Shown here piece by piece: positions 18,668 through 26,956 of a stretch of 64,000 nt of DNA (position 1 is the stretch's first letter; the number at the start of each line of letters is the position of its first letter). The position numbers were made by a program, and so were the translations under genes. Under the pieces are notes generated by a model, which saw only the letters and a list, made by a program, of their open reading frames with translations, had not been told where the DNA came from and did no database searches. The DNA comes from Pristimantibacillus sp052113225 (GTDB taxonomy: Bacteria; Bacillota; Bacilli; Paenibacillales; Paenibacillaceae): NCBI RefSeq assembly GCF_052113225.1, contig NZ_JBFRCT010000001.1, forward strand, positions 248,001-312,000, read 5' to 3'.

Positions 18668-19279
18668 TTAATTTTCTGAGATAAAGGTTGTGCAAATTTG
18701 CTCCAGGATGATCTCTGGTGTATATCCGCGAACTTCTCGCTGAAATAAATAGGAGTCACTGCTTATCCCGCTTAGAAGCATATCGGCACGGAATACGCTG
18801 TTAGGCTGAGTTTGACCGGATACAGCAAGCATCTCATCAAAGAGCTGAACCAGCAATTCATGAAGCTCGTGGTAGAGGGGACCTTTTGTCCTTGAGTTCG
18901 GACGATTCATAGAAGAAGAATCTTCAACGCCTTTTAGCAGTTGAGCTTTCTTCTCCCGGAAGCGGATGAATAAGCCAAGAATACCTTTCAGTCTCGAGCT
19001 TGGTGAATCATCCCGTTGCTGCTCCAGATAGGCATCAATGTCCTCAAACAGGATCACCAGATTATCTTTCATCAAGTCTAGACATAGCTCGCTCTTATTT
19101 CGGTAACGACGATATAGGGTACCAGGTCCGATCTGTGCTAATGCCGCGATTTGATTCATACTGACTTGTTCGACACCATGCTGTTCAAACAATTGAAGAG
19201 CGGCATTCAAGATACGCTGACGATTCTCGGCAGCATCCCGGCGTTCCGCTTTTGGGGGAGTGATTTCTTCATCTTTCAC
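18668..19279 (-). CDS. TetR/AcrR-family transcriptional regulator
   Basis: The roughly 203-residue protein has an N-terminal TetR helix-turn-helix (RQRILNAALQLFEQHGVEQVSMNQIAALAQIGPGTLYRRY, split here as one domain at residues about 20-60) and a helical ligand domain. GTG at 19279 is the probable start, since the longer frame reaching 19354 runs into the divergent promoter. It is transcribed away from the isochorismatase/MFS operon. The two 20-bp palindromes in the shared spacer are its likely operators, so it probably represses that operon and itself. Confidence 0.87.
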   Translation of the reverse strand: MKDEEITPPKAERRDAAENRQRILNAALQLFEQHGVEQVSMNQIAALAQIGPGTLYRRYRNKSELCLDLMKDNLVILFEDIDAYLEQQRDDSPSSRLKGILGLFIRFREKKAQLLKGVEDSSSMNRPNSRTKGPLYHELHELLVQLFDEMLAVSGQTQPNSVFRADMLLSGISSDSYLFQREVRGYTPEIILEQICTTFISEN

Positions 19280-19321
19280 GATCGTTTCACATCCTATCCT
19301 AGTGATTATTTTCCACCTTTG

Positions 19322-19384
19322 TTGACAAACGGAGAGGTCTCCGTTTAATATCAAGAGGTCAAGAGGAGAGTTCTCCGCTTAATA
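19322..19384 (+). promoter_or_regulatory. Duplicated promoter/operator for the isochorismatase-MFS operon
   Basis: TTGACA (19322-19327) and TTAATA (19345-19350) are 17 bp apart. The spacer is filled by the palindrome AAACGGAGAGGTCTCCGTTT (19327-19346). A second, diverged copy AAGAGGAGAGTTCTCCGCTT (19361-19380) follows 34 bp later and is again joined to TTAATA (19379-19384). The whole 34-bp unit looks tandemly duplicated. The divergent TetR protein is the likely binder. Confidence 0.75.
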
Positions 19385-19415
19385 CTATCATACGAACAAG
19401 GAGTGTGTACAACGC

Positions 19416-19976
19416 ATGAACAACAATACCGCTTTATTAGTGATGGATTTACAAAATGGCTTCGTTTCGCGATTCGCGGAAAATGAGGAGGTTTTGCTCC
19501 CGTTCCAGAAAGCGATTGATGCTGCTCGGCAGAATCAAATCCCGGTAATCTATGTTCGGGTTGCATTTAGCGAAGGATACCCTGAAGTGAGTCCAAGAAA
19601 TAAGTCTTTCTCTGCACTTGCTAAACATGGCGGAATGACTGTCACGGATCATGCCACGCAAATTCATGAATTAGTAAAACCACAGCAAGGCGAGCCTGTC
19701 GTCACGAAGTTCCGGATTAGCGCGTTTGCCGGTAGTAATCTGGAGGTTATTCTTCGGGGCAAACAAATCGAGAATCTTGTGATCTGCGGCATCTCAACAA
19801 GTGGTGTTGTTTTGTCTACAGTGCGTGAAGCAGCGGACAAAGATTATGTCATTACCGTACTATCCGATGCCTGCCTCGATGCAGATCCTGAGGTTCACCG
19901 CGTTCTTACGGAGAAAGTATTCCCTCGTCAGGCTGAAGTACAGACTGTTGATGCTTGGACTCAGACTCTGTCTTAA
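19416..19976 (+). CDS. Isochorismatase-family hydrolase lacking the catalytic cysteine
   Basis: The 186-residue protein has the isochorismatase-like fold. Asp11 (LLVMDLQNGF) and Lys98 (VVTKFRISAF) of the catalytic triad are present. In the third motif, GISTSGVVLST (residues 125-135), the position of the nucleophilic cysteine is Val131. True isochorismatases (EntB, PhzD) also lack this cysteine, whereas nicotinamidase-type enzymes need it. The function is therefore probably not an amidase. It is followed 39 bp later by an MFS gene and is controlled by the duplicated TetR-type operator. Confidence 0.85.
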   Translation: MNNNTALLVMDLQNGFVSRFAENEEVLLPFQKAIDAARQNQIPVIYVRVAFSEGYPEVSPRNKSFSALAKHGGMTVTDHATQIHELVKPQQGEPVVTKFRISAFAGSNLEVILRGKQIENLVICGISTSGVVLSTVREAADKDYVITVLSDACLDADPEVHRVLTEKVFPRQAEVQTVDAWTQTLS

Positions 19977-20015
19977 TCAACAAGTGGGCTTTAGATAGAA
20001 GGAGGCCTGGCAGCA

Positions 20016-21221
20016 ATGCCAATTTGGAAAAGAAACCTGTACGTCTGTTGGTTCGGCGTGTTTGTTGCAAGTATCGGTATGAGCCAGATTGCACCGGTGT
20101 TACCGCTGTACATTAACCATCTTGGTGTTTCTGATACCCATTTAGTTGAGCAGTATTCCGGTCTTGCGTTTGGTATTACTTTTATCCTTTCCGCTGTGTT
20201 TTCCCCAATATGGGGTATCGCTGCAGATAAATTTGGGCGGAAGCCTATGCTGCTAAGGGCAAGTCTTGGCATGGCAATCGTCATATTTAGTATGGGCTTT
20301 GCACAAAATGTGTATGAACTGATTGGCCTTCGCTTGCTGCAAGGGATCATTACCGGATATGCCTCAGCCTGTACAGCTCTAATTGCTACACAGACCGATA
20401 AAGCACATGCCGGCTGGGCGCTCGGAACTTTGTCTACGGCAGGTATTGCAGGTTCACTGCTGGGGCCGTCAATCGGCGGTTTTATTGAATTGCATTTCGG
20501 CATGCGGAATGTATTTTTTATTACCGGAGTGCTCTTAATGTTCGCCTTTATTACAACCCTTCTGTTCGTGAAAGAGAATTTCACCCGTGTAGATAAAAAG
20601 GCGCAGAGCATGAAGGAAGTATGGGGGAGTATCCCTGAGAAAAACCTAATCATCACGTTGTTCGTGACGTATTTTGCCTTGACGATGGCCATGTATTCCA
20701 TTGAGCCGGTCCTAACGTTGTATGTAACAAGTTTAACGAGTAATACGGAGCATGTTGCTTTGCTGGCTGGGGTTATATTCTCCTCGTCCGGGCTCGCAAA
20801 TATGATAGCTGCACCTAGACTTGGCAGGCTTTCTGACAAGATTGGTGCCCATAAAGTAATGCTAATCGCGTTAATCTTTGCAGGGCTGTTGTTTATTCCG
20901 CAGGCTTTAGTCCATCAGCCTTGGGAGCTTATGGTTCTCCGCTTTTTGCTTGGTCTGGCAGCTGGAGGACTTAATCCTTCGGTCAACATTCTTCTTAAGA
21001 AAATTACACCGGATGCACTGACAGGCAGAGTGTTCGGTTTTTCCATGTCGGCAGGATATCTTGGCGTATTCATCGGTTCAATTCTTGGCGGTCAAATTGC
21101 TGCATGGTTTGGTCTACGGGCTGTATTCTTCACAACTGGAACCATTCTGCTCCTCAATGCAGCTTGGGTTTATTTCAAAGCCTATAAACAACTGAATGTG
21201 ATAGCGGTTGAAAGCCGTTAA
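20016..21221 (+). CDS. MFS multidrug-type transporter
   Basis: The 401-residue protein has 12 predicted membrane segments and the drug-antiporter motif A loop GIAADKFGRKPML (residues about 68-80). A motif-C-like glycine-rich helix (GSLLGPSIGGFIE) is typical of 14- and 12-TM drug/proton antiporters such as NorA and TetA. GGAGG lies ten bases upstream of the ATG. It is the second gene of a TetR-controlled operon with an isochorismatase-like hydrolase, so export of an aromatic or antimicrobial compound is a reasonable guess. Confidence 0.86.
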   Translation: MPIWKRNLYVCWFGVFVASIGMSQIAPVLPLYINHLGVSDTHLVEQYSGLAFGITFILSAVFSPIWGIAADKFGRKPMLLRASLGMAIVIFSMGFAQNVYELIGLRLLQGIITGYASACTALIATQTDKAHAGWALGTLSTAGIAGSLLGPSIGGFIELHFGMRNVFFITGVLLMFAFITTLLFVKENFTRVDKKAQSMKEVWGSIPEKNLIITLFVTYFALTMAMYSIEPVLTLYVTSLTSNTEHVALLAGVIFSSSGLANMIAAPRLGRLSDKIGAHKVMLIALIFAGLLFIPQALVHQPWELMVLRFLLGLAAGGLNPSVNILLKKITPDALTGRVFGFSMSAGYLGVFIGSILGGQIAAWFGLRAVFFTTGTILLLNAAWVYFKAYKQLNVIAVESR

Positions 21222-21270
21222 TTTTTTTGCAAAATGGGTTTACCTCAGGTAGGATTTTTGTTATTATAAT

Positions 21271-21573
21271 CGCAATATGAAATGCAATGAAGAGACGAGT
21301 AAATAAACGAATTCTTTCCCAGAGAGCTCCGCCTGCTGAAAAGGAGCAAAGAATCATTTATTGAAGAAAGACTCTGAGCAGCACATCGGAACCGATAGGT
21401 AGGGGATGGTGTGACAGGAGCTCCTGTTACAGAGCTAGAGTATAAGCGTTACAGTTGTTATGCCGTACTCGAAGAGGCTGATATGGCGACATATCCGCGA
21501 ATTTAGGGTGGTACCACGAGTATTCAAATCTCGTCCCTGAGACTATAGGAGTCTTGGGGGTGGGATTTTTTTA
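21271..21573 (+). ncRNA. T-box leader upstream of asd
   Basis: The leader shows the invariant T-box motif AGGGTGGTACCACG (21505-21518), a Stem I region with an AGAGAG stretch and a GAGCAGC closing arm (about 21286-21382), and a 17-bp terminator hairpin (21528-21544 with 21550-21566) followed by seven T residues. A TATAAT box at 21265-21270 marks the promoter. In Stem I the best fit for the specifier triplet is AAG (lysine) near 21364-21370, just 3' of the UUUAUU arm. That reading comes from hand folding and is tentative. An uncharged tRNA would switch off termination and allow asd expression. Confidence 0.93.
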
Positions 21574-21669
21574 TTGGACGGGGAATTCACCATAGTTGCA
21601 AAGGAAAATATACCGCATACATGTAAGGTATGGCATACAAAATCAGACTGAAGGGATTTGAATACACTT

Positions 21670-22755
21670 ATGTCACAAAAACTCAAAGTTGGTATTGTTG
21701 GAGGAACAGGCATGGTTGGCCAGCGCTTTGTTCAATTGCTGGATCAGCATCCTTGGTTTGAAGTTACGGCTATCGCAGCGAGTGCAAGCTCGGCAGGCAA
21801 ATCGTATTTGGAATCTGTCCAAAAAAGATGGAAGCTCGCTACGCCAATTCCTGAAGCCGTTAAAAATATTGTCGTACAAGACGCTTCTAAAGTAGAAGAA
21901 GTTGCCGCAGGAGTCGATTTCGTATTCTGCGCAGTAGATATGCCTAAGAAAGAGATTCAAGCACTGGAAGAAGCTTATGCGAAGACAGGCACGCCTGTTG
22001 TATCGAACAACTCGGCTCACCGCTGGACGGCGGATGTTCCTATGGTTATCCCTGAAATTAACCCAAGTCATCTTGAAGTGATAGAAGCGCAAAGAAAACG
22101 TCTGGGCACAACAACTGGCTTTATCGCCGTAAAACCAAACTGCTCGATTCAAAGCTATGTGCCGGCCCTTCATGCTTTGCGTGAATTCAACCCTACAACA
22201 GTAGTAGCGTCGACTTATCAAGCGATCTCTGGTGCGGGTAAAAACTTTACTGACTGGCCGGAAATGCTGGATAACGTAATCCCATACATTGGCGGCGAAG
22301 AAGAGAAAAGCGAACAAGAGCCGCTTCGGATTTGGGGCACCGTAGAAGACGGAGAGATCGTAAAAGCGAGCTCGCCAATCATCACAACACAATGTATCCG
22401 TGTTCCTGTAACGGATGGACATTTGGCTACTGTATTCGTAAAGTTTGAGAATAAACCTTCGAAAGAAGAAGTTCTTGCACGCTGGAAAGAGTTCCAAGGC
22501 CGTCCGCAAGAGCTGGGTCTGCCAAGTGCACCTAAACAATTCATTACGTACTTCGAAGAAGAGAACAGACCACAAACGAACCTGGATCGTGATATTGAAG
22601 GCGGAATGGGTGTATCAGTAGGACGTCTTCGTGAAGACTCCCTCTATGATTTCAAATTCGTAGGTTTGTCGCATAACACGCTTCGAGGCGCAGCAGGCGG
22701 CGCAGTATTGATCGCCGAGCTGTTGAAAGCTGAAGGCTATATCCAAGCGAAATAA
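21670..22755 (+). CDS. asd: Aspartate-semialdehyde dehydrogenase (archaeal/fungal-like form)
   Basis: The 361-residue protein has the N-terminal NADP-binding motif GIVGGTGMVGQRFVQLL (residues about 8-24) and the active-site cysteine in KPNCSIQS (about residues 155-162). Sequence length and motifs fit the Asd class common in archaea, fungi and some Firmicutes, not the shorter E. coli-like class. It converts aspartyl phosphate to aspartate semialdehyde, the branch point to lysine, threonine and methionine. ATG 21670 is preferred; a TTG lies 12 bases earlier. Control is by the T-box leader upstream, and a terminator follows. Confidence 0.93.
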   Translation: MSQKLKVGIVGGTGMVGQRFVQLLDQHPWFEVTAIAASASSAGKSYLESVQKRWKLATPIPEAVKNIVVQDASKVEEVAAGVDFVFCAVDMPKKEIQALEEAYAKTGTPVVSNNSAHRWTADVPMVIPEINPSHLEVIEAQRKRLGTTTGFIAVKPNCSIQSYVPALHALREFNPTTVVASTYQAISGAGKNFTDWPEMLDNVIPYIGGEEEKSEQEPLRIWGTVEDGEIVKASSPIITTQCIRVPVTDGHLATVFVKFENKPSKEEVLARWKEFQGRPQELGLPSAPKQFITYFEEENRPQTNLDRDIEGGMGVSVGRLREDSLYDFKFVGLSHNTLRGAAGGAVLIAELLKAEGYIQAK

Positions 22756-22765
22756 TGATAAGCTG

Positions 22766-22808
22766 CAGCAAGCTCCTACTAGCTTTTAAGGGGCTTGCTG
22801 TTTTTTTT
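22766..22808 (+). terminator. Terminator of asd
   Basis: CAGCAAGCTCC (22766-22776) pairs with GGGGCTTGCTG (22790-22800) and is followed by eight T residues. Confidence 0.88.
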
Positions 22809-22852
22809 AATTTCTGCCTATTATCGTTTGTGTATGAGGAGGAGAAGGTCCT

Positions 22853-23803
22853 ATGAAGTGTGCAGTATTAGATGATTACCAGAACGCCGCCTTGTCAATG
22901 GCGGATTGGTCGACAGTTACTGACCAGATTAACTTAAAAGTGTTCACCCATCATTTTTACAATAAGGATGAGCTTGTTGCCGCGATCATAGATTGCGAGA
23001 TTATCGTGATCATGCGGGAGAGGACACCATTCCAGAGAGAGTTACTGGAACGCTTGCCGAACTTAAAACTTCTGGTAACGACCGGTATGCGGAATAACTC
23101 TATTGACCTCGCAGCTGCAGCCGAATTAGGTGTAATAGTATGTGGTACACGCGGTGGGGGCGAGGGTACAACTGAACTGACTTGGGCGCTAATTCTTGGT
23201 CTTGCAAGGAAGCTTGTACTGGAAAATGAAGCGGTACGGAGCGGTGGATGGCAATCGACCATTGGGGTTGATCTGAAAGGCAAACGACTTGGATTACTTG
23301 GACTTGGTCATATCGGGACAAATGTTGCTCGGATTGGACAAGCCTTTGGCATGGAGGTTATGGCCTGGAGCCAGAATCTCACTGCTGAGAAAGCGGAGGC
23401 GGCAGGAGTTACGCTTGCGTCTTCCAAGGAAGAGCTGCTCGAGAACAGCGATTTTATATCCATTCATCTTGTATTAGGTGATCGTACGAGAGGTTTAATT
23501 GGTGCTCAGGAGCTCGAAAGAATGCGCCCAACTGCGTATCTGATCAATACCTCTCGTGGACCCATCGTTGACCGTGAAGCTCTGCTCGAAGCACTGCGAA
23601 CCGGCAAGATAGCTGGTGCCGGCATTGATGTATTCGAACAAGAGCCGCTGCCTCAGGATGATCCGTTCCGGTCGCTGCCAAATGTGCTGGCTACCCCGCA
23701 TATCGGCTATGTAACGGAAGCTGCGTATCGCGGATTTTATCAAGGAATTGTAGGAGATGTTGAGGCGTATTTGAATGGTTTACCGGTAAACGTATTAATA
23801 TAG
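22853..23803 (+). CDS. D-2-hydroxyacid dehydrogenase family protein
   Basis: The 316-residue protein has the NAD-binding motif GLGHIGTNVARIG (residues about 148-160). The catalytic residues of the family lie in NTSRGPIVD (Arg, about 229), the acidic EQEPL block (about 262) and PHIGY (His, about 283). The family includes phosphoglycerate dehydrogenase and glyoxylate reductase. It lacks the ACT domain of most SerA proteins, so I do not assign serA. It has its own ribosome site (GAGGAGAAGG) after the asd terminator. Confidence 0.88.
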   Translation: MKCAVLDDYQNAALSMADWSTVTDQINLKVFTHHFYNKDELVAAIIDCEIIVIMRERTPFQRELLERLPNLKLLVTTGMRNNSIDLAAAAELGVIVCGTRGGGEGTTELTWALILGLARKLVLENEAVRSGGWQSTIGVDLKGKRLGLLGLGHIGTNVARIGQAFGMEVMAWSQNLTAEKAEAAGVTLASSKEELLENSDFISIHLVLGDRTRGLIGAQELERMRPTAYLINTSRGPIVDREALLEALRTGKIAGAGIDVFEQEPLPQDDPFRSLPNVLATPHIGYVTEAAYRGFYQGIVGDVEAYLNGLPVNVLI

Positions 23804-23810
23804 TTTCAAA

Positions 23811-23849
23811 AAGAGATAGACGATTGGTATAGCCGACATTCTATCTCTT
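23811..23849 (-). terminator. Terminator between convergent genes
   Basis: AAGAGATAGA (23811-23820) pairs with TCTATCTCTT (23840-23849). The run TTTTT follows on the minus strand, so it mainly ends the ymaF-like gene; it may also serve the dehydrogenase gene. Confidence 0.7.
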
Positions 23850-23857
23850 CTTGGTCT

Positions 23858-24223
23858 TTATTTAACTAGCGGAGCTTGAATTAAGGTCGAAAATTTAAAT
23901 TGATGAACATGACCATCATTGAAGGTCGTCATGCCTTTTACAAAATGAACATGCTTGCCTCTTCCGACAGGGATAGCTGGTCCTGTCGTAATTTTTTTCA
24001 ATTTATGAAAATGATTAAAGAAATCTGTATTGGTCAAATCAATTTCATGGACATGACTGTTTCCTCGCGGAATCGCTTGACCTGTAACACCTGCGAAGCG
24101 GTGATTATGACGATCATCTCCTTCTTCAGCAAGCTGAGTGCTGCCCTGAAACTCATGGACATGCCTTTGTACCTTGTAACATGGTACCGCTTTCTTATTA
24201 ATTGTCGCTCTTTTTCTAAGCAT
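23858..24223 (-). CDS. YmaF-family His-rich protein
   Basis: The 121-residue protein contains at least six HxH units (HVHEF, HNHRF, HVHEI, HFHKL, HVHFV, HVHQF) spaced about 15-30 residues apart, the hallmark of the YmaF family of spore-forming bacilli. The function is unknown; the HxH units suggest metal binding. AGGAGG lies ten bases before the ATG. It is a single-gene unit convergent with the dehydrogenase gene. Confidence 0.88.
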   Translation of the reverse strand: MLRKRATINKKAVPCYKVQRHVHEFQGSTQLAEEGDDRHNHRFAGVTGQAIPRGNSHVHEIDLTNTDFFNHFHKLKKITTGPAIPVGRGKHVHFVKGMTTFNDGHVHQFKFSTLIQAPLVK

Positions 24224-24343
24224 ATTGGACGAACCTCCTAATAATAGAACTGGTATTATCGTATTAAGGCTAGGATTGATCCGTTCTAGGTTATTTCATT
24301 GATTTGTGTTGGATTAGAAGATTTACATCTACTTGTAAGCTCG

Positions 24344-24367
24344 CTATGTTTTGGCGGGTTTTTTTGT
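24344..24367 (+). terminator. Terminator-like hairpin upstream of the Tat/GMC operon
   Basis: CTCGC and GGCGGG form a short G:U-containing stem around TATGTTTT and are followed by seven T residues. No plus-strand gene ends here, so it could be an attenuator of the downstream operon or the end of a small transcript. TTACATCTACTTGTAA just before it is a short inverted repeat. Confidence 0.4.
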
Positions 24368-24452
24368 GTTGTTTCCTTATTTGAATAATTTATCACCTTT
24401 TGGAAGAAAATTAGAAAACCTTCTAAAAAGATATAGTAAGGAGACAACCATC

Positions 24453-25220
24453 ATGGCAAATGATAAACCAAATCAGCCGCAGGATGAATCACGGCGAAGG
24501 TTCCTTAAGTATTCCGGTACAGCAATTGGCGGAGTCGTTTTAGGCGGAGTGATTGGCGGATTAGTTGGCGCTAACCTCAAGGATAAAGACAAGGAAGAGG
24601 CACCGGCTGCGCCGCAGACGGCAACGGATAACAAAGATTATAACCAGGCGCTGATGTTTTTCAATCAGAATCAATTCCTTACGGCAGAAGCTGCTGCTGA
24701 ACGGCTGTTCCCGAAGGACGATCTAGGACCAGGTGCGAAGGAGCTTGGGGTTGCTTTCTTTATCGACCATCAGATGGCAAGCGCTTTTGGCACAAATTCA
24801 AGGGATTATATGCAACCTCCTTATTACAAAGCAGAAGCGACGCAGGGTTACCAGCTTGTATTTAAACGCAGAGAGCTCATCGCACTTGGTTTGGATGCTC
24901 TAGATCAGTACAGCACAACGAAATATCAGAAACCATTTGTGGAGATTACACCAGAAGAGCAGGATGCCGTCTTGACAGCTTTTGATAAAGACGATATTGG
25001 GATCAAGGACGTTCCAGCTTCGAACTTCTTCGCCATGTTTCTCAATTTGACGCTAGAGGGAGTTTACGCTGACCCACTGTATGGCGGCAATAAGAATATG
25101 GCCGGCTGGAAAATGAGGAATTTCCCTGGCAACCAAATGAGCTATACCGATTACATCGAAAAAGAAGAATTTGTAAAACTTGAGCCGATGAGCTTGCATG
25201 ATCATCTTGAGCTCGGATAA
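24453..25220 (+). CDS. Gluconate 2-dehydrogenase subunit 3-like protein with Tat signal
   Basis: The 255-residue protein begins with a near-perfect twin-arginine signal, SRRRFLK at residues 13-19, followed by a hydrophobic glycine-rich segment (about 20-45). The rest matches the gluconate 2-dehydrogenase subunit 3 family, the small subunit of membrane-associated GMC dehydrogenases. ATG 24453 has AAGGAGA ahead of it; the frame extends to 24351 without a ribosome site. It is 14 bp upstream of the GMC flavoprotein, which has no signal of its own, so this subunit probably carries its folded partner through the Tat pore. Confidence 0.9.
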   Translation: MANDKPNQPQDESRRRFLKYSGTAIGGVVLGGVIGGLVGANLKDKDKEEAPAAPQTATDNKDYNQALMFFNQNQFLTAEAAAERLFPKDDLGPGAKELGVAFFIDHQMASAFGTNSRDYMQPPYYKAEATQGYQLVFKRRELIALGLDALDQYSTTKYQKPFVEITPEEQDAVLTAFDKDDIGIKDVPASNFFAMFLNLTLEGVYADPLYGGNKNMAGWKMRNFPGNQMSYTDYIEKEEFVKLEPMSLHDHLELG

Positions 25221-25234
25221 AGGAGGAAAGCATA

Positions 25235-26956
25235 ATGGCAACTAAACTTCCAAAGGTTCCCGTTGTAATCGTTGGCATGGGCTGGGTCGGCGGCATAATT
25301 GCATCTGAATTGTCAAAGGCCGGGATATCCGTTGTAGGAATTGAACGAGGCAAAAGCCGTGATACGCAGGACTATTATCATGTACATGACGAGCTTCGAT
25401 ATGCCGCACGTTATGAGCTGATGCAGGATTTGTCCAAGGAAACCGTAGCCTTCCGGAACACGATAAAAATGAGAGCATTGCCAATGCGTACATACGGGTC
25501 ATTCCTGCTTGGAGATGGATTAGGTGGAGCAGGGGTTCATTGGAACGGTCAATATTATCGTTTCTTGCCTTATGATTTCGAGATCTACAGCAAGACAGTA
25601 GAGCGTTATGGCAAAAAGAAAATCCCGGAAAATATGACGATCCGTGACTGGGGTATCACGTACGAGCAGCTCGAGCCTTATTTTGTGAAATATGAACAAA
25701 TGGCCGGCATTTCTGGAGAGAAGGAAATACCTTCTAATATCGGTGCGATGTCTACACCTTTCCCTACAGGACCAATGAAGAAATCACCAGGGATGAAGCT
25801 GTTTGAAAATGCAGCGAAAAAGCTAGGCTACCATCCTTACGTTATTCCGTCAGCTAACTTGTCTGAGGTATACAAAAATCCTGATGGTGTGGAAAGAGCA
25901 CCTTGCCAATATTGCGGCTACTGCGAACGGTTCGGCTGTGAATACGGCGCGAAAGCAGATCCTGTTGTTACGGTGCTACCTGTTGCCAAAAATACAGGTA
26001 AGTTCGAGCTTCGTACCCATTCCAATGTGACCAAGATCATTCATGATGGCAAAAAAGCAACAGGCGTCACTTATGTCCACACACCAACAGGTGAAGAATA
26101 TACGCAGCCTGCAGATGTTGTTATCCTTGCTGGTTACTTGTTTACGAACGTAAAACTGCTGTTGACCTCCAAACTAGGGGAGCCATACGATCCGCAAACG
26201 GAAAAGGGCTCTGTTGGACGTAACTATGCCTACCAGGTGAATGGTGCAAGTACAAGTGCCTTTTATGAGGACCGTGAGTTTAACCTCGCCATGGGTGCAG
26301 GGGCACTAGGCAGCAGCATTGATGATTTCAATGGCGATAACTTCGACCATAGCGATCTGAACTTCCTGCATGGCGCGAATATCCGATTTACCCAGACTGG
26401 CTTACGGCCAATTCAATATCAACCTGTTCCAGCCGACACACCGAAGTGGGGAGCTGAGTTCAAGAAGGCAACGATCCATAACGCAAACCGGGTGTTATCC
26501 GTTACCGGACAAGGTGCAAGTATGCCGAACCGTTATCATTATTTGGATCTCGATCCGGAATATAAGGATGCGTTTGGCATGCCGCTGATTCGGATGACAT
26601 TTGATTTCGAAGATCAGGATCGTGAGCTCGTGAAGTTCATCGCTCAGAAGACAAAAGCGATTGCGGATGAGATGGGTGCGACCAAAACGGAGATTCATGA
26701 TTCGATTAAGCAATACAATATCGTCCCTTATCAATCCACCCATAATACAGGCGGAACGATTATGGGAGCAGACCCTAAAACTTCTGTCGTCAACAACTAT
26801 CTCCAGATGTGGGATGCTGAGAATGTGTTCATCTGCGGCGCTTCCAACTTCCCGCATAACAGTGGGTATAATCCAACCTCGACGGTTGGTGCACTGGCTT
26901 ACCGGACGGCAGAAGGGGTTCAGAAATATTTGGATAAAGGCGGTTCACTCGTGTGA
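25235..26956 (+). CDS. GMC-family flavoprotein dehydrogenase
   Basis: The 573-residue protein has an N-terminal FAD-binding motif (VIVGMGWVGGIIASEL, residues 11-26) and the C-terminal GMC catalytic region, with conserved histidines in THNTGGT (His503) and FPHNSGYNP (His541). A cysteine cluster C224-x2-C227-x2-C230-x4-C235 (CQYCGYCERFGC) resembles the iron-sulphur-binding insert of related bacterial FAD sugar dehydrogenases; cluster binding is inferred. It lacks a signal peptide and follows the Tat-signal small subunit by 14 bp. Its 3' end overlaps tatC by four bases. The substrate is probably a sugar or polyol. Confidence 0.9.
   Translation: MATKLPKVPVVIVGMGWVGGIIASELSKAGISVVGIERGKSRDTQDYYHVHDELRYAARYELMQDLSKETVAFRNTIKMRALPMRTYGSFLLGDGLGGAGVHWNGQYYRFLPYDFEIYSKTVERYGKKKIPENMTIRDWGITYEQLEPYFVKYEQMAGISGEKEIPSNIGAMSTPFPTGPMKKSPGMKLFENAAKKLGYHPYVIPSANLSEVYKNPDGVERAPCQYCGYCERFGCEYGAKADPVVTVLPVAKNTGKFELRTHSNVTKIIHDGKKATGVTYVHTPTGEEYTQPADVVILAGYLFTNVKLLLTSKLGEPYDPQTEKGSVGRNYAYQVNGASTSAFYEDREFNLAMGAGALGSSIDDFNGDNFDHSDLNFLHGANIRFTQTGLRPIQYQPVPADTPKWGAEFKKATIHNANRVLSVTGQGASMPNRYHYLDLDPEYKDAFGMPLIRMTFDFEDQDRELVKFIAQKTKAIADEMGATKTEIHDSIKQYNIVPYQSTHNTGGTIMGADPKTSVVNNYLQMWDAENVFICGASNFPHNSGYNPTSTVGALAYRTAEGVQKYLDKGGSLV

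Noticed and set aside
19991..20839. 282-codon minus-strand ORF opposite the MFS gene
   Set aside because: The plus strand encodes a full MFS protein with a good start; the minus frame shows no family features.
21673..22575. 300-codon minus-strand ORF opposite asd
   Set aside because: Antisense to a well-conserved asd; Cys/Arg-rich composition typical of a shadow.
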